From an uncultured Candidatus Saccharibacteria bacterium (GTDB lineage: Bacteria > Patescibacteriota > Saccharimonadia > Saccharimonadales > Saccharimonadaceae), in NCBI GenBank assembly GCA_938017675.1, contig CALIJB010000018.1, positions 1-22,973 of the forward strand: 22,973 nucleotides of DNA, read 5' to 3'. Shown one piece after another: positions 6,930-14,521 of the stretch. The position numbers and the translations under genes were made by a program. Below the pieces are notes generated by a model, which saw nothing but the letters and a program-made list of their open reading frames with translations, made no database searches and was not told where the DNA came from. How positions within the stretch are numbered: position 1 is the stretch's first letter; the number at the start of each line of letters is the position of its first letter.

Positions 6930-8563
6930 CCTTATTCGAGCGAATCTTGACGGCGCGCGGTCTGACGACGCGGGCAGCGCGCCAGGCTTTTTTGCAGCCA
7001 GATTATACGGCGGTGAAACATGATCCGTTTTTGCTGCCGGACATGAAAAAGGCGGTGGCGCGGTTGAAACAGGCGCGACAGCAGGGCGAAAAAATTGTCA
7101 TTTATGGTGATTATGATATTGACGGGCTGAGCGCCACGGCGCTGCTGCTGGATGCGTTTGGTAAGTTTGGTTTTGAGAACGTCGATGCTTTCATTCCAAA
7201 CCGGTTTGTTGAGGGCTATGGCATGACCATGGGCGCGGTTGATAAGGTACGCGACATGGGCGCAGATTTGATCGTGACGGTGGATACCGGCAGTTTGTGT
7301 CATGCGGAGATTGCGTATGCCGCTAGCCTGGGGATTGATACGGTGGTGACGGATCATCATAACGTGGCCGAGACGCCGCCGCCGAGCGTGGCAGCGGTGA
7401 ATCCGAAATTTTCGGGACATACTTATCCGTTTCGCGATTTGTGCGGTGCGGGCGTGGCGTTCAAGTTGGTGCAGGCGCTGCAAACTGAATTGGATGGTTT
7501 GCCTGATGGCTATGAAAAGTGGCTGCTGGATTTGGTAGCACTGGGGACGGTATGCGATATAGTGACGTTGGCGGATGAAAATCGGGCGAACGTCTATTGG
7601 GGCTTAGAAGTGTTGAAAAAACAACAACGTCCAGGACTGAAAGCGTTGATGGCGGTGACGGGTATTGAACCAGAGCAGGTCAATGCCAGGCATCTGGGGT
7701 TTGGCTTGGGCCCACGCATGAATGCGGCGGGTCGGCTGGAGACGGCGCAGCACGCGCTGGACATGTTGGTGGCACGTGATGGACTGGTGGCGCTAGAGGC
7801 GAGTGAGAAGTTGGAGGAATTGAACGGTAAGCGGCGTGGCATTCAGGATGCGATTTTTGAGGAAGCATGCGTGCAAGCCGAGGAGCTGGCTGATGACCGG
7901 GTGTTGGTGGTCAGTAGTGATGGCTGGAATCACGGTGTTATCGGCATTGTGGCGTCGAAATTGGTAGAGAAATATAAAAAGCCGGTGTTTATCATTGGCG
8001 AGCGTGGCGAGGAAGCAACGGGTTCGGCGCGCAGTTTTGGTGATTTTTCAGCGGCCGATGCAGTGCGGGCGGCGGACGATATCATTATCAAAGGCGGCGG
8101 ACATGGAGCGGCAGCGGGCGTGACGCTGGCGACTGAAAAGATTGGTGATTTTCGCCGGCGGGTGAATGGGTTTTATGATTCGCTGCAGCTTACAAACCAA
8201 GAGCGATATTTGCTGCCGCGAGCTGATGTAGAAATTGATGATTTTTCGGAAATTGATGAGGAATTGGTGGCAAATCTGGCGAAAATGGAGCCATTTGGCA
8301 ATGGTAATCCCGAACCAGTGCTAAAAATTACCAGGGCATCAGTTTTGAGCATGCGACGAATGGGCGCGGACGGGCAACACGTTAAATTAGCGCTGCGTGA
8401 TAAAAATGGTAAAGTGTTGCAGATGCTGGCATTTAACGCGCCAGAGGAGTTTTTCCGCGAACCAGGCGACGAGGTGGTGGTGTGGTTCCAGCCGACCATC
8501 AACGAATGGCAGGGGGTGCGGACGGTCGAGGGGCGGCTGTTGCATATTTTTTTGCTGGATTGA
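6926..8563 (+). CDS. recJ: single-stranded-DNA 5'-3' exonuclease RecJ
   Basis: The 545-residue DHH-family nuclease acts in recombination and mismatch/base-excision repair. An FLxPDY...HDPFLLPDM opening is typical of RecJ. The metal-binding motifs are DYDIDG (62-67), VTVDTG with Asp120, and DHH (143-145). A GLGPRMNAAGR motif follows, and the DHHA1 motif GGGHG lies at 390-394. The last ~120 residues (PRADVEIDDFSEI... onward) fit the OB-fold domain. The length is close to compact bacterial RecJ proteins (~560). The start is the ATG overlapping the stop of the winged-helix gene. No disrupted motif is visible, so the enzyme should be active. Confidence 0.96.
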   Translation: MTLFERILTARGLTTRAARQAFLQPDYTAVKHDPFLLPDMKKAVARLKQARQQGEKIVIYGDYDIDGLSATALLLDAFGKFGFENVDAFIPNRFVEGYGMTMGAVDKVRDMGADLIVTVDTGSLCHAEIAYAASLGIDTVVTDHHNVAETPPPSVAAVNPKFSGHTYPFRDLCGAGVAFKLVQALQTELDGLPDGYEKWLLDLVALGTVCDIVTLADENRANVYWGLEVLKKQQRPGLKALMAVTGIEPEQVNARHLGFGLGPRMNAAGRLETAQHALDMLVARDGLVALEASEKLEELNGKRRGIQDAIFEEACVQAEELADDRVLVVSSDGWNHGVIGIVASKLVEKYKKPVFIIGERGEEATGSARSFGDFSAADAVRAADDIIIKGGGHGAAAGVTLATEKIGDFRRRVNGFYDSLQLTNQERYLLPRADVEIDDFSEIDEELVANLAKMEPFGNGNPEPVLKITRASVLSMRRMGADGQHVKLALRDKNGKVLQMLAFNAPEEFFREPGDEVVVWFQPTINEWQGVRTVEGRLLHIFLLD

Positions 8564-8587
8564 TACTTGGTCGGGTAAAATTTTGCT

Positions 8588-8616
8588 TTGCAAAAGTATT
8601 CCTCATCTGATATAAT
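8588..8616 (+). promoter_or_regulatory. rpsU promoter with extended -10
   Basis: TTGCAA (8588-8593), 17 bp, then TATAAT (8611-8616) preceded by TGA, which gives an extended TGn -10. The -10 ends 10 nt before the rpsU ATG at 8627, so the leader would be only about 3-4 nt long. No Shine-Dalgarno sequence is present. Confidence 0.65.
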
Positions 8617-8626
8617 GCATAACGAT

Positions 8627-8842
8627 ATGGTACGAGTTACACGTAAAGACGAGAAAGAGGCGAATGAAAACGTTCTTCGCCGTTTTAACCGCCGGCTTTT
8701 GCAAAGCGGCGTGATGCAGAAAGCCAGAGCGTCAATGCGCTTTGAAAAACCGATTAGCAAAACAGTACGGCGCAGCAGGGCAATTGTTCGCCGTATGCGC
8801 AAGGCGGAAAAGACGCAGAAGTTGCGTTTGGGAGTTCGCTAG
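8627..8842 (+). CDS. rpsU: 30S ribosomal protein bS21
   Basis: The 71-residue basic protein reads MVRVTRKDEKEANENVLRRF and continues with the Arg/Lys-rich helices typical of bS21, a 30S platform protein near the 16S rRNA 3' end. I place the start at ATG 8627, not at the upstream in-frame TTG 8588. The MVRV...FNRRLLQSG start matches the family, and the promoter lies between the two codons. The gene is followed after 3 bp by yqeY; the rpsU-yqeY pair is widely conserved. The near-leaderless start is noteworthy for a gene whose product acts in Shine-Dalgarno/anti-Shine-Dalgarno initiation. Confidence 0.93.
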   Translation: MVRVTRKDEKEANENVLRRFNRRLLQSGVMQKARASMRFEKPISKTVRRSRAIVRRMRKAEKTQKLRLGVR

Positions 8843-8845
8843 CCA

Positions 8846-9298
8846 ATGGCGCTGAAGGCGCGAATTAAAGATGAAATGAAAGCCGCTTTACTTAGCGGCG
8901 ATCGTTTTGTTGGCGAGACGCTGCGTAATCTGACGGCAGCAATTCTGGATGAAGAGGTTAAGCTAGGCAAGCGCGATGAAGGCCTGAGCGATGAAGAAAT
9001 CGAAAAAGTCGTTGCCCGCGAAGTCAAAAAACGCAATGAATCGGCTAAAATCTACCGAGATAACAACCGTCCAGATTTGGCCGAACCAGAAGAGCGGGAA
9101 ATTGAGATTCTGCAGGCATATTTGCCGAAGCAGTTAGATGAAACTGAGCTGGCGGCGATTATTGAGGCGAAAATAGCCGAACTTAGCGTAACTGGGCCGC
9201 AGGCAATGGGCCAGGTTATTGGCGCAGTTAAAAAGCAAGTTGGCAACGCGGCAGATGGTGCGGCGATTGCTCGTATTGTAAAACAAAAGTTGGATTAA
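8846..9298 (+). CDS. yqeY: GatB/YqeY domain-containing protein
   Basis: The 150-residue protein matches YqeY: an N-terminal helical half (LKARIKDEMKAALLSGD, LRNLTAAILDEEV), the conserved KRNESAKIYRDNNRPDLAEPEEREIEILQAYLPKQL block at about 60-95, and a C-terminal three-helix half homologous to the GatB tail (GPQAMGQVIGAVKKQVG). GatB's tail binds tRNA, but the role of free-standing YqeY is not settled. It starts 3 bp after rpsU and is surely cotranscribed with it. The length is normal (~147-150). Confidence 0.94.
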   Translation: MALKARIKDEMKAALLSGDRFVGETLRNLTAAILDEEVKLGKRDEGLSDEEIEKVVAREVKKRNESAKIYRDNNRPDLAEPEEREIEILQAYLPKQLDETELAAIIEAKIAELSVTGPQAMGQVIGAVKKQVGNAADGAAIARIVKQKLD

Positions 9299-9313
9299 CA
9301 GAAAGAAGGTATC

Positions 9314-9859
9314 ATGATTGTATTTTTTGGCCCGGCTGGCGCAGGTAAAAGTGTCCAAGGGCAAATGCTGGCAGCGCGTAATGGCTGGCGCTGGTTGAGC
9401 GCGGGCCAGCTGCTGCGCGACACGCGCGATCCCGAGCTATTTGCGCAGATGCGGACTGGCGGCTTGGTTGATCCAGAAAAGGTGAATAAACTAATCGGTG
9501 AAGCGTTAGACCGAGCCAAAGATATTGATCGTGTGGTGCTAGACGGTTATCCGCGGCAATTAGCACAAGCAAAATGGTTGATTGAGCATCGTCCTGAGCA
9601 TGGTCGGGACGTTGCGTTGGTGATTGTCTTGGAGGTGCCGCGTGCTGAGTTGCTGCACCGCCTGAAGGTGCGCGGCCGTATCGACGATACGCCCGAGGTA
9701 ATTGATGAGCGCTTACGGATTTATCGGCACGAGATGTATCCAGTTCTTGATTATTTGACGGAGCATGGAGTGAATATTGCGCACCTTGACGGAACAGGTA
9801 CGGTTGGGCAGGTTCACGATCGGATTATGGAGGAGCTGCAAGCATGCAGGATCGTTTAA
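9314..9859 (+). CDS. adk: adenylate kinase (short, zinc-free LID type)
   Basis: The 181-residue nucleoside monophosphate kinase interconverts AMP+ATP and 2 ADP. It shows the P-loop GPAGAGKS (6-13), the NMP-binding region starting with SAGQLLRD, the signature DGYPRQLAQA (77-86), and the LID segment RGRIDDTPEVIDERL (120-134) with the catalytic arginines. The LID is the short form without zinc cysteines. A GAAAGAAGG Shine-Dalgarno sequence precedes the ATG at good spacing. The 3' end overlaps map by 16 bp. The adk-map order is common in ribosomal-protein operons, but here the pair sits after rpsU-yqeY. Confidence 0.93.
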   Translation: MIVFFGPAGAGKSVQGQMLAARNGWRWLSAGQLLRDTRDPELFAQMRTGGLVDPEKVNKLIGEALDRAKDIDRVVLDGYPRQLAQAKWLIEHRPEHGRDVALVIVLEVPRAELLHRLKVRGRIDDTPEVIDERLRIYRHEMYPVLDYLTEHGVNIAHLDGTGTVGQVHDRIMEELQACRIV

Positions 9860-10614
9860 TTACTGGCGAGAAAACTCCTGAGCAAATTCAGGCTATGCGC
9901 GATGGCGGCAAGAAATTAGCGCAGATTTTCCAAGATATTCGCGATTATATTCATGCTGGTATGAGCGAAAAGGATGTTGATGCGTTCGTTGACGGCAAGA
10001 TAAAAGAATATGGCGCTTCGGCTACTTACAAAACAGATGAGGTGAACTTCCCGGGGGTTATTTGTATCAGTACTAACGACGAAATCGTGCATAGCCCGGC
10101 GAGCGATTATATCTTTCAAAAGGGCGATGTGGTGAGTTTTGACTTGGTGATTACTTATAAAGACATGAAGACGGATAGCGCTTTCACGATGGTGGTTGAC
10201 GATAAGCCGAAAGGCGCAGTCAAACACCTGTTAACGACCACCGAGAGAAGTTTGTATGCCGGGATTGATGCAATTAAAGGCGATGTTCGTACTGGCGACA
10301 TCGCAGCTGCGATTGAAAAAGTTTTGAAAGATGGCAAATTAGGAATTATCCGTGAATTAGTTGGGCACGGTGTCGGTTTGAAAATGCATATGCCGCCAGA
10401 TGTGCCGAACTACGGCCGCAAACACACTGGCGTACTGTTACACCCGGGCGATACGATTGCTATCGAGCCGATGGCGACGCTGGGCGGCGAGAAAATTGTT
10501 ACTGATAAAGATGACGGTTGGACGATTCGTACGCGCGATGGTAGTTTGGCTGCACACTTTGAACACACAGTTTTGATTACCGAAAACGGTGCTGAAATTA
10601 TTACGCAGTTGTAA
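9844..10614 (+). CDS. map: methionine aminopeptidase, type I
   Basis: The 256-residue enzyme removes N-terminal Met after deformylation. The five metal ligands are visible: Asp100 (SFDLV), Asp111 (MKTDSAF), His175 (GHGVG), Glu208 (AIEPM) and Glu240 (HFEHT). His83 in NDEIVH fits the substrate-binding histidine. After GHGVG the usual HExP reads HMPP, so the conserved Glu there is missing. The stretch VVDDKPKG follows the pita-bread half normally. The ATG lies inside the end of adk, indicating coupling. With def and fmt in the same window, the N-terminal Met processing set is nearly complete here. Confidence 0.95.
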   Translation: MQDRLITGEKTPEQIQAMRDGGKKLAQIFQDIRDYIHAGMSEKDVDAFVDGKIKEYGASATYKTDEVNFPGVICISTNDEIVHSPASDYIFQKGDVVSFDLVITYKDMKTDSAFTMVVDDKPKGAVKHLLTTTERSLYAGIDAIKGDVRTGDIAAAIEKVLKDGKLGIIRELVGHGVGLKMHMPPDVPNYGRKHTGVLLHPGDTIAIEPMATLGGEKIVTDKDDGWTIRTRDGSLAAHFEHTVLITENGAEIITQL

Positions 10615-10639
10615 ATAACTATACGGGTTATGCTATAAT
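10609..10639 (+). promoter_or_regulatory. ftsA promoter, extended -10
   Basis: TATAAT (10634-10639) is preceded by TGC, giving an extended -10. A possible -35, TTGTAA (10609-10614), overlaps the map stop at a 19-bp spacing. The -10 ends 8 nt before the ftsA ATG and there is no Shine-Dalgarno sequence, so the mRNA is probably leaderless. Confidence 0.6.
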
Positions 10640-10647
10640 ATCCCTAT

Positions 10648-11874
10648 ATGCAAGAACAATCTCGATATGCAGTTGGTATAGATGTCGGAACTACGATGAT
10701 TCGGTGCGTGGTCGGGCATATAGATACGACGACTGGCACGCCGACAATCGTTGGCGTTGGCGAATACCCGAACAGCGGTATGCGCAAAGGCTCGGTCTCG
10801 AACCTAAACGGACCGTCTGAGGCGATTGATAAGGCTTTGGGCGATGCTGAGCGAATGAGCGGCTATCAAGTCAACGATGCGACTGTTAGTATAAATGGTT
10901 CGCATATTACGAGTACGCGTACTGACGGTATGATTGCCGTTGGTATGGCTGACCACGAAGTTAACGAAGACGATATTTATCGTATAGAAGATGTTGCAAC
11001 GACTGGCAAAGTGCCAGCTAACCGCAAAATATTGAAAGTCGTACCGTTTAGCTACACGATTGACGGGCAGGGCGGAGTTAAGAACCCGCTAGGTATGACG
11101 GGCACACGCCTTGAGATTAGCGCTAATGTGGTGTCGGCGATGGCGCCGTATGTAGTAAATCTCGAAAAGGCGGTTGAGGGCGCTACTGTGCGGCCGAATG
11201 ACGTGGTGCCGTCGGTAATGGCAGCAGCTAAAGCTGTACTAGACGATTCTCAGATGGAAAATGGCGTGGCGGTGATCGATCTCGGCGGGGCGACTACTGG
11301 CGTAGCAATCTATGAAGAGGGTGATCTGCAATATATTGGCGTGGTACCGTATGGCGGCATTAATATAACGAACGACTTGGCGATTGGACTGAAAATTGAT
11401 CCAGAAATAGCTGAAGAAGTAAAGCTAAAACATGCATCGGCTACTAACCGTAACAAATCTAGCAAAGTTTCGATTAAACACGATGGTGAGAGTCTAGAAT
11501 TTGATATTGCCGATATCGATGAAATTGTTGAGGCGCGGTTAGAAGAGATTTTTGAAGCGGTTAACAAAGAATTGAAGAAAGCTGGTCGTGCCGGACGCCT
11601 GCCGAGCGGTGCTGTTCTAACAGGCGGGACGGCTAATATGAAAGGTATCGTTGAATTTGCCAAAGCCCAGCTCGGTGTAGCTGTTCGTAAAGGTAAAGCT
11701 AAGGGTTATGGCGGCGTGGTCGATAATGTTGATAAACCTGAATTTGCGGCGGCAATTGGCTTAATGCTGGTTGATATTAATCCTGACGGCTATCATAGTG
11801 CTGCGGTTGATTCTAGCAAGTCGGGCAGTAAAGGCGGGCTTTTCCGTTCGCTATTTAACAGGTTTCGGCCATAG
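10648..11874 (+). CDS. ftsA: cell division protein FtsA
   Basis: The 408-residue actin-like ATPase tethers FtsZ to the membrane. The phosphate-1 motif is GIDVGTTMIRCVVG near the N-terminus. The 1C subdomain follows (residues ~90-160). Phosphate-2 is VAVIDLGGATTGVAIYE, and the adenosine motif is GAVLTGGTANMKG. The last ~13 residues, GGLFRSLFNRFRP, form the amphipathic membrane-targeting helix typical of FtsA, after a Ser/Gly-rich linker. It is followed 48 bp later by ftsZ, which has its own promoter. It does not follow the usual murein-gene cluster; map precedes it. Confidence 0.97.
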   Translation: MQEQSRYAVGIDVGTTMIRCVVGHIDTTTGTPTIVGVGEYPNSGMRKGSVSNLNGPSEAIDKALGDAERMSGYQVNDATVSINGSHITSTRTDGMIAVGMADHEVNEDDIYRIEDVATTGKVPANRKILKVVPFSYTIDGQGGVKNPLGMTGTRLEISANVVSAMAPYVVNLEKAVEGATVRPNDVVPSVMAAAKAVLDDSQMENGVAVIDLGGATTGVAIYEEGDLQYIGVVPYGGINITNDLAIGLKIDPEIAEEVKLKHASATNRNKSSKVSIKHDGESLEFDIADIDEIVEARLEEIFEAVNKELKKAGRAGRLPSGAVLTGGTANMKGIVEFAKAQLGVAVRKGKAKGYGGVVDNVDKPEFAAAIGLMLVDINPDGYHSAAVDSSKSGSKGGLFRSLFNRFRP

Positions 11875-11884
11875 GTGATATACT
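11855..11884 (+). promoter_or_regulatory. ftsZ promoter
   Basis: TTAACA (11855-11860) lies inside the ftsA 3' end. TATACT (11879-11884), preceded by TGA, follows after 18 bp. Transcription would start near 11891, giving a ~32-nt leader with an AAGGAG Shine-Dalgarno sequence before the ATG at 11923. This would let ftsZ be made in excess over ftsA. Confidence 0.5.
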
Positions 11885-11922
11885 AGAAATAAGATCCAGA
11901 GAATAAGGGGTAAGGAGTTGTA

Positions 11923-13125
11923 ATGCCAGAGGTAAAACCTAGCGAAATCCAAACATTCGCAAGCATCAAAGTCGTTGGCGTCGGCGGTGCCGGCGGTTCG
12001 GCGGTTAACCGTATGAAAGACGCAGGGCTAAATGGCGTCCAGTTTATAGCTATGAATACAGACGCGCAGGCTTTGCATAATTCAAAAGCCGATGTCAAAA
12101 TTCACTTGGGCCATAATACAACGAATGGTTTGGGAGCTGGTGCCGATCCAGCCGTTGGTGAAGCAGCAGCCCGCGAGTCGATTGATGAAATTCGCGAATC
12201 GCTAGAGGGAGCTGATATGGTGTTTGTGACGATTGGTGCTGGTGGTGGAACTGGCTCGGGAGCGGGTCATGTGGTAGCTGAAGTAGCGCGCGATCTCGGT
12301 ATTTTGACTGTTGGCGTGGCTACCAAGCCGTTTAGCTTCGAAGGCGAAAAGCGCCGGGCTAATGCTGAGTGGGCGATTGCTCAACTGGGTCGGCAAGTCG
12401 ATACGCTAATTTCTATCCCGAATGATCGGCTGCTGCAGACTATTGATCGTCGAACGCCACTGCTTGAGACTTTCAAGATTGCCGATGATGTACTGCGCCA
12501 AGGTGTGCAGGGTATTTCAGAGCTGATAACTGAGCATGGTTTGATTAATCTCGACTTTGCCGATGTTAAAGCCATCATGAGTAATGCTGGATCAGCGTTA
12601 ATGGGTATCGGCCGGGCTAGTGGTGAAGGCCGGGCAGCACAGGCAGCGCAGCAAGCAATTGAATCGCCACTGATTGAGGTATCGATTGATGGGGCGAAGG
12701 GAGTGCTCTTTAACGTCACTGGCGGTTACGATATGAGTATGGCGGAAATTCAAGAAGCTGCCGAGATTATCACGAGTGCTGTTAGCCCAGATGCTAATAT
12801 TATATTCGGTGCCACCTTGAAGCCGGAATTAGAAGACGAGTTAATTATCACCGTGATCGCGACTGGCTTTGATAATGCATACTACCAGCAGCAGGCAGAG
12901 GAATTGACGGCGCCAGTAGAACAAGCGCCGGCTGTTCAAGCGCAATCAATTAGCGAAGCTGTCGATGACATCGATATGGACTTATCGCATCAGTCGGCAG
13001 CAGCACAATTTGCTAGCGAGGATACGGCAGATATATGGGGTGGTTCGGTTGAAGAGGATGACGAAGATGATACGCCAGCCTTTTTGCGGCGTCGCCGAAA
13101 AAATAAGCATAACGACGAGGACTAA
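11923..13125 (+). CDS. ftsZ: cell division GTPase FtsZ
   Basis: The 400-residue tubulin homologue forms the Z-ring. GTP-binding features include VVGVGGAGGSAVNRM (17-31), MNTDAQAL, and the tubulin signature GAGGGTGSGAG (105-115). The T7 region reads LINLDFADVKAIM with the catalytic Asp. A ~65-residue acidic linker leads to TPAFLRRRRKNK, which matches the conserved C-terminal peptide (PxFLRR) that binds FtsA. A Shine-Dalgarno sequence (AAGGAG) lies upstream. The stop codon TAA is directly followed by the ATG of the NrdR-like gene. Confidence 0.98.
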   Translation: MPEVKPSEIQTFASIKVVGVGGAGGSAVNRMKDAGLNGVQFIAMNTDAQALHNSKADVKIHLGHNTTNGLGAGADPAVGEAAARESIDEIRESLEGADMVFVTIGAGGGTGSGAGHVVAEVARDLGILTVGVATKPFSFEGEKRRANAEWAIAQLGRQVDTLISIPNDRLLQTIDRRTPLLETFKIADDVLRQGVQGISELITEHGLINLDFADVKAIMSNAGSALMGIGRASGEGRAAQAAQQAIESPLIEVSIDGAKGVLFNVTGGYDMSMAEIQEAAEIITSAVSPDANIIFGATLKPELEDELIITVIATGFDNAYYQQQAEELTAPVEQAPAVQAQSISEAVDDIDMDLSHQSAAAQFASEDTADIWGGSVEEDDEDDTPAFLRRRRKNKHNDED

Positions 13126-13578
13126 ATGAAAGGGATTAAAATCGGCAACAGTCGCGTACTAGAGTCGAGAGAATCGGCTGACGGTATTACGATTCGCCGC
13201 CGCCGAGAAACCCCCGATGGCAAGCGTTTTACGACGTATGAGCGAATCGAACGTCCAAATTTGGCAGTTATTAAATCTAGTGGAGCTCGCGAATTGTTTG
13301 AGCGGGCAAAGTTAGCAAATTCTATCCGCCGTTCAGTTGGTAAGTTCTTCAAATCGGAAGTTGAACTGGAGGAAATAATCGATGCCGTGGAAGATCGCGC
13401 GCATAGCTTGGGTGAGAGCGAAATTGAATCTCGTTTGATTGGCGAGTTTGTACTTGACGAGCTAGCAAAACGTAACGAAGTCGCATATGTGCGCTTTGCC
13501 AGCGTATTTCAAAAGTTCAAGACGTTGGATGATTTCGTCAAAATATTAGAGCAGCGCCGCCAGAAAGGGCAGGAATAA
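13126..13578 (+). CDS. nrdR: NrdR-like ATP-cone protein lacking the zinc ribbon cysteines
   Basis: This 150-residue protein aligns with NrdR, the repressor of ribonucleotide reductase genes. It keeps the V-x-(D/E)-S-R block (VLESRESADG), the basic RRRRE (24-28), KRFTTYER (33-40), and an ATP-cone from about 46 to 135 (NLAVIKSSGARELFERAKL... ending VAYVRFASVFQKF). NrdR normally begins MKCPxCG and has CxxC between RRRRE and GKRFTTYER. Here the start is MKGIKIGNSR and the second pair reads TPDG, so all four zinc cysteines are absent. The protein has no cysteine at all. Nucleotide sensing may survive while DNA binding is changed or lost. It starts immediately after the ftsZ stop and its own stop overlaps the next ATG (TAATG). 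Confidence 0.88.
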   Translation: MKGIKIGNSRVLESRESADGITIRRRRETPDGKRFTTYERIERPNLAVIKSSGARELFERAKLANSIRRSVGKFFKSEVELEEIIDAVEDRAHSLGESEIESRLIGEFVLDELAKRNEVAYVRFASVFQKFKTLDDFVKILEQRRQKGQE

Positions 13579-13835
13579 TGCGGGTAGTCGTAGTGTATCG
13601 GGCGGAAAGCGATTACGCGCGCCGAGTTATAGATTTTTTACATGACTTTAATCGGCAGACAGGGCACACGATTGAGGAAATTGACCCAGATTCGGCTGAG
13701 GGCAGTGATTTTTGCCGGACGTACGATATCGTTGAGTATCCGACGATTATCGCGCTGAGTGCTGATAGCCAGATGCAAAATATGTGGCGCGGGCTGCCGC
13801 TGCCAACGATTAGCGAGGTAAGTTTTTATGTTTGA
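13578..13835 (+). CDS. small thioredoxin-fold protein without CXXC
   Basis: The 85-residue protein has a thioredoxin/glutaredoxin-like order: strand MRVVVVYRAE, helix DYARRVIDFLHDFN, strand HTIEEIDPDS, helix GSDFCRTYDIV, then the cis-Pro motif EYPTIIAL and a final strand. The usual CXXC after the first strand is replaced by YRAESDYA. Only one cysteine (Cys46) remains, before the YDIV-x-YPT segment. There is no signal peptide. It overlaps the downstream VKOR gene by 8 bp, so the pair is coupled. A scaffold or partner role for VKOR, or a non-redox use of the fold, is inference. Confidence 0.75.
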   Translation: MRVVVVYRAESDYARRVIDFLHDFNRQTGHTIEEIDPDSAEGSDFCRTYDIVEYPTIIALSADSQMQNMWRGLPLPTISEVSFYV

Positions 13836-14436
13836 GAAGTTGCGCAAGCGGCTGTCAGGCAAAGAACCAAAGCGCCGGCAATTGGCAGCGCTATTGATGC
13901 TGGTTGGCAGCGGCTTGGGCTTGTTGGCTTCGTTTGTGTTGTCGATTGAATCGCTGACGCTTGCTAAAAATTCGCATGCCGTGTTGAACTGTGACTTGAA
14001 CGCGGCGATGAGTTGTTCGACGGTGGCGAACCATTGGTCGGCGGCACCGCTTGGCTTTCCTAATAGTTTTATTGGTATGATGACACTGCCGGTAATGGTG
14101 ACAATTGCGGTGGCGCTGCTGGCGGGTGCGAAGTTTCCGAAGTGGTTTATGTGGGGCGCGCAGCTTGGCGCAGTGGCTGGTCTGCTGTTTGCTGGTTGGA
14201 TGTTTTATATGAGTTATGTTGAGATTGGTGCGTTGTGTCCGTGGTGCTTGACACTGGACGTGGGTATGCTGCTGATTTTTTATGGACTAACCAGGCACAA
14301 TGTTTTGAACAAAATTATTGAACACCGCGGGTTGCGCCGATTTGTTGATCAGGGTTACGATACGCTAGTGTTGGCCTCGGTGGCGGCGCTGATAGTTATG
14401 GCGATTTTGGCAAAGTTTGGTAGTCAAATTATATAG
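13828..14436 (+). CDS. vitamin K epoxide reductase (VKOR) family disulfide-forming membrane protein
   Basis: The 202-residue membrane protein has four to five hydrophobic helices and a basic N-terminus. The four VKOR cysteines are present: the loop pair Cys55 and Cys63 (NCDLNAAMSC) and the active-site pair CPWC at 137-140. The conserved Ser/Asn-containing PLGFPNSFIGM segment follows the loop cysteines. Bacterial VKORs replace DsbB: they oxidise a thioredoxin-like partner and pass electrons to quinone. No fused thioredoxin domain is present, and the small thioredoxin-fold protein just upstream is the obvious candidate partner, although it lacks CXXC. The neighbouring surface proteins contain paired cysteines that VKOR could help to oxidise. 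Confidence 0.92.
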   Translation: MFEKLRKRLSGKEPKRRQLAALLMLVGSGLGLLASFVLSIESLTLAKNSHAVLNCDLNAAMSCSTVANHWSAAPLGFPNSFIGMMTLPVMVTIAVALLAGAKFPKWFMWGAQLGAVAGLLFAGWMFYMSYVEIGALCPWCLTLDVGMLLIFYGLTRHNVLNKIIEHRGLRRFVDQGYDTLVLASVAALIVMAILAKFGSQII

Positions 14437-14445
14437 TCCGGGCAG

Positions 14446-14474
14446 TTGAGCGTGCAAGTTGCTTGTGCTAAAAT
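14446..14474 (+). promoter_or_regulatory. putative promoter of the surface-protein locus
   Basis: TTGAGC (14446-14451), a 17-bp spacer and TAAAAT (14469-14474) lie in the 85-bp gap between VKOR and the RCC1 gene. Transcription would start near 14481, leaving a ~40-nt leader with only a weak Shine-Dalgarno (GCGAGG). Confidence 0.45.
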
Positions 14475-14521
14475 GGTAGCAGTCTAAGCTATTTTTGCTT
14501 GAGGCGACAGGCGAGGTATAA

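Noticed and set aside
6932..7483. 183-codon minus-strand frame inside recJ
   Set aside because: The RecJ motifs on the plus strand are intact; the antisense product is His/Arg-rich without recognisable features.
8588..8626. Upstream TTG start giving an 84-residue bS21
   Set aside because: The extra residues do not fit the family, and a good promoter -10 (8611-8616) lies inside this stretch, after the TTG.
8173..8802. 209-codon minus-strand frame across the end of recJ and rpsU
   Set aside because: It runs antisense through two well-supported genes and their promoter and encodes an Arg/Ser-rich product without any motif.
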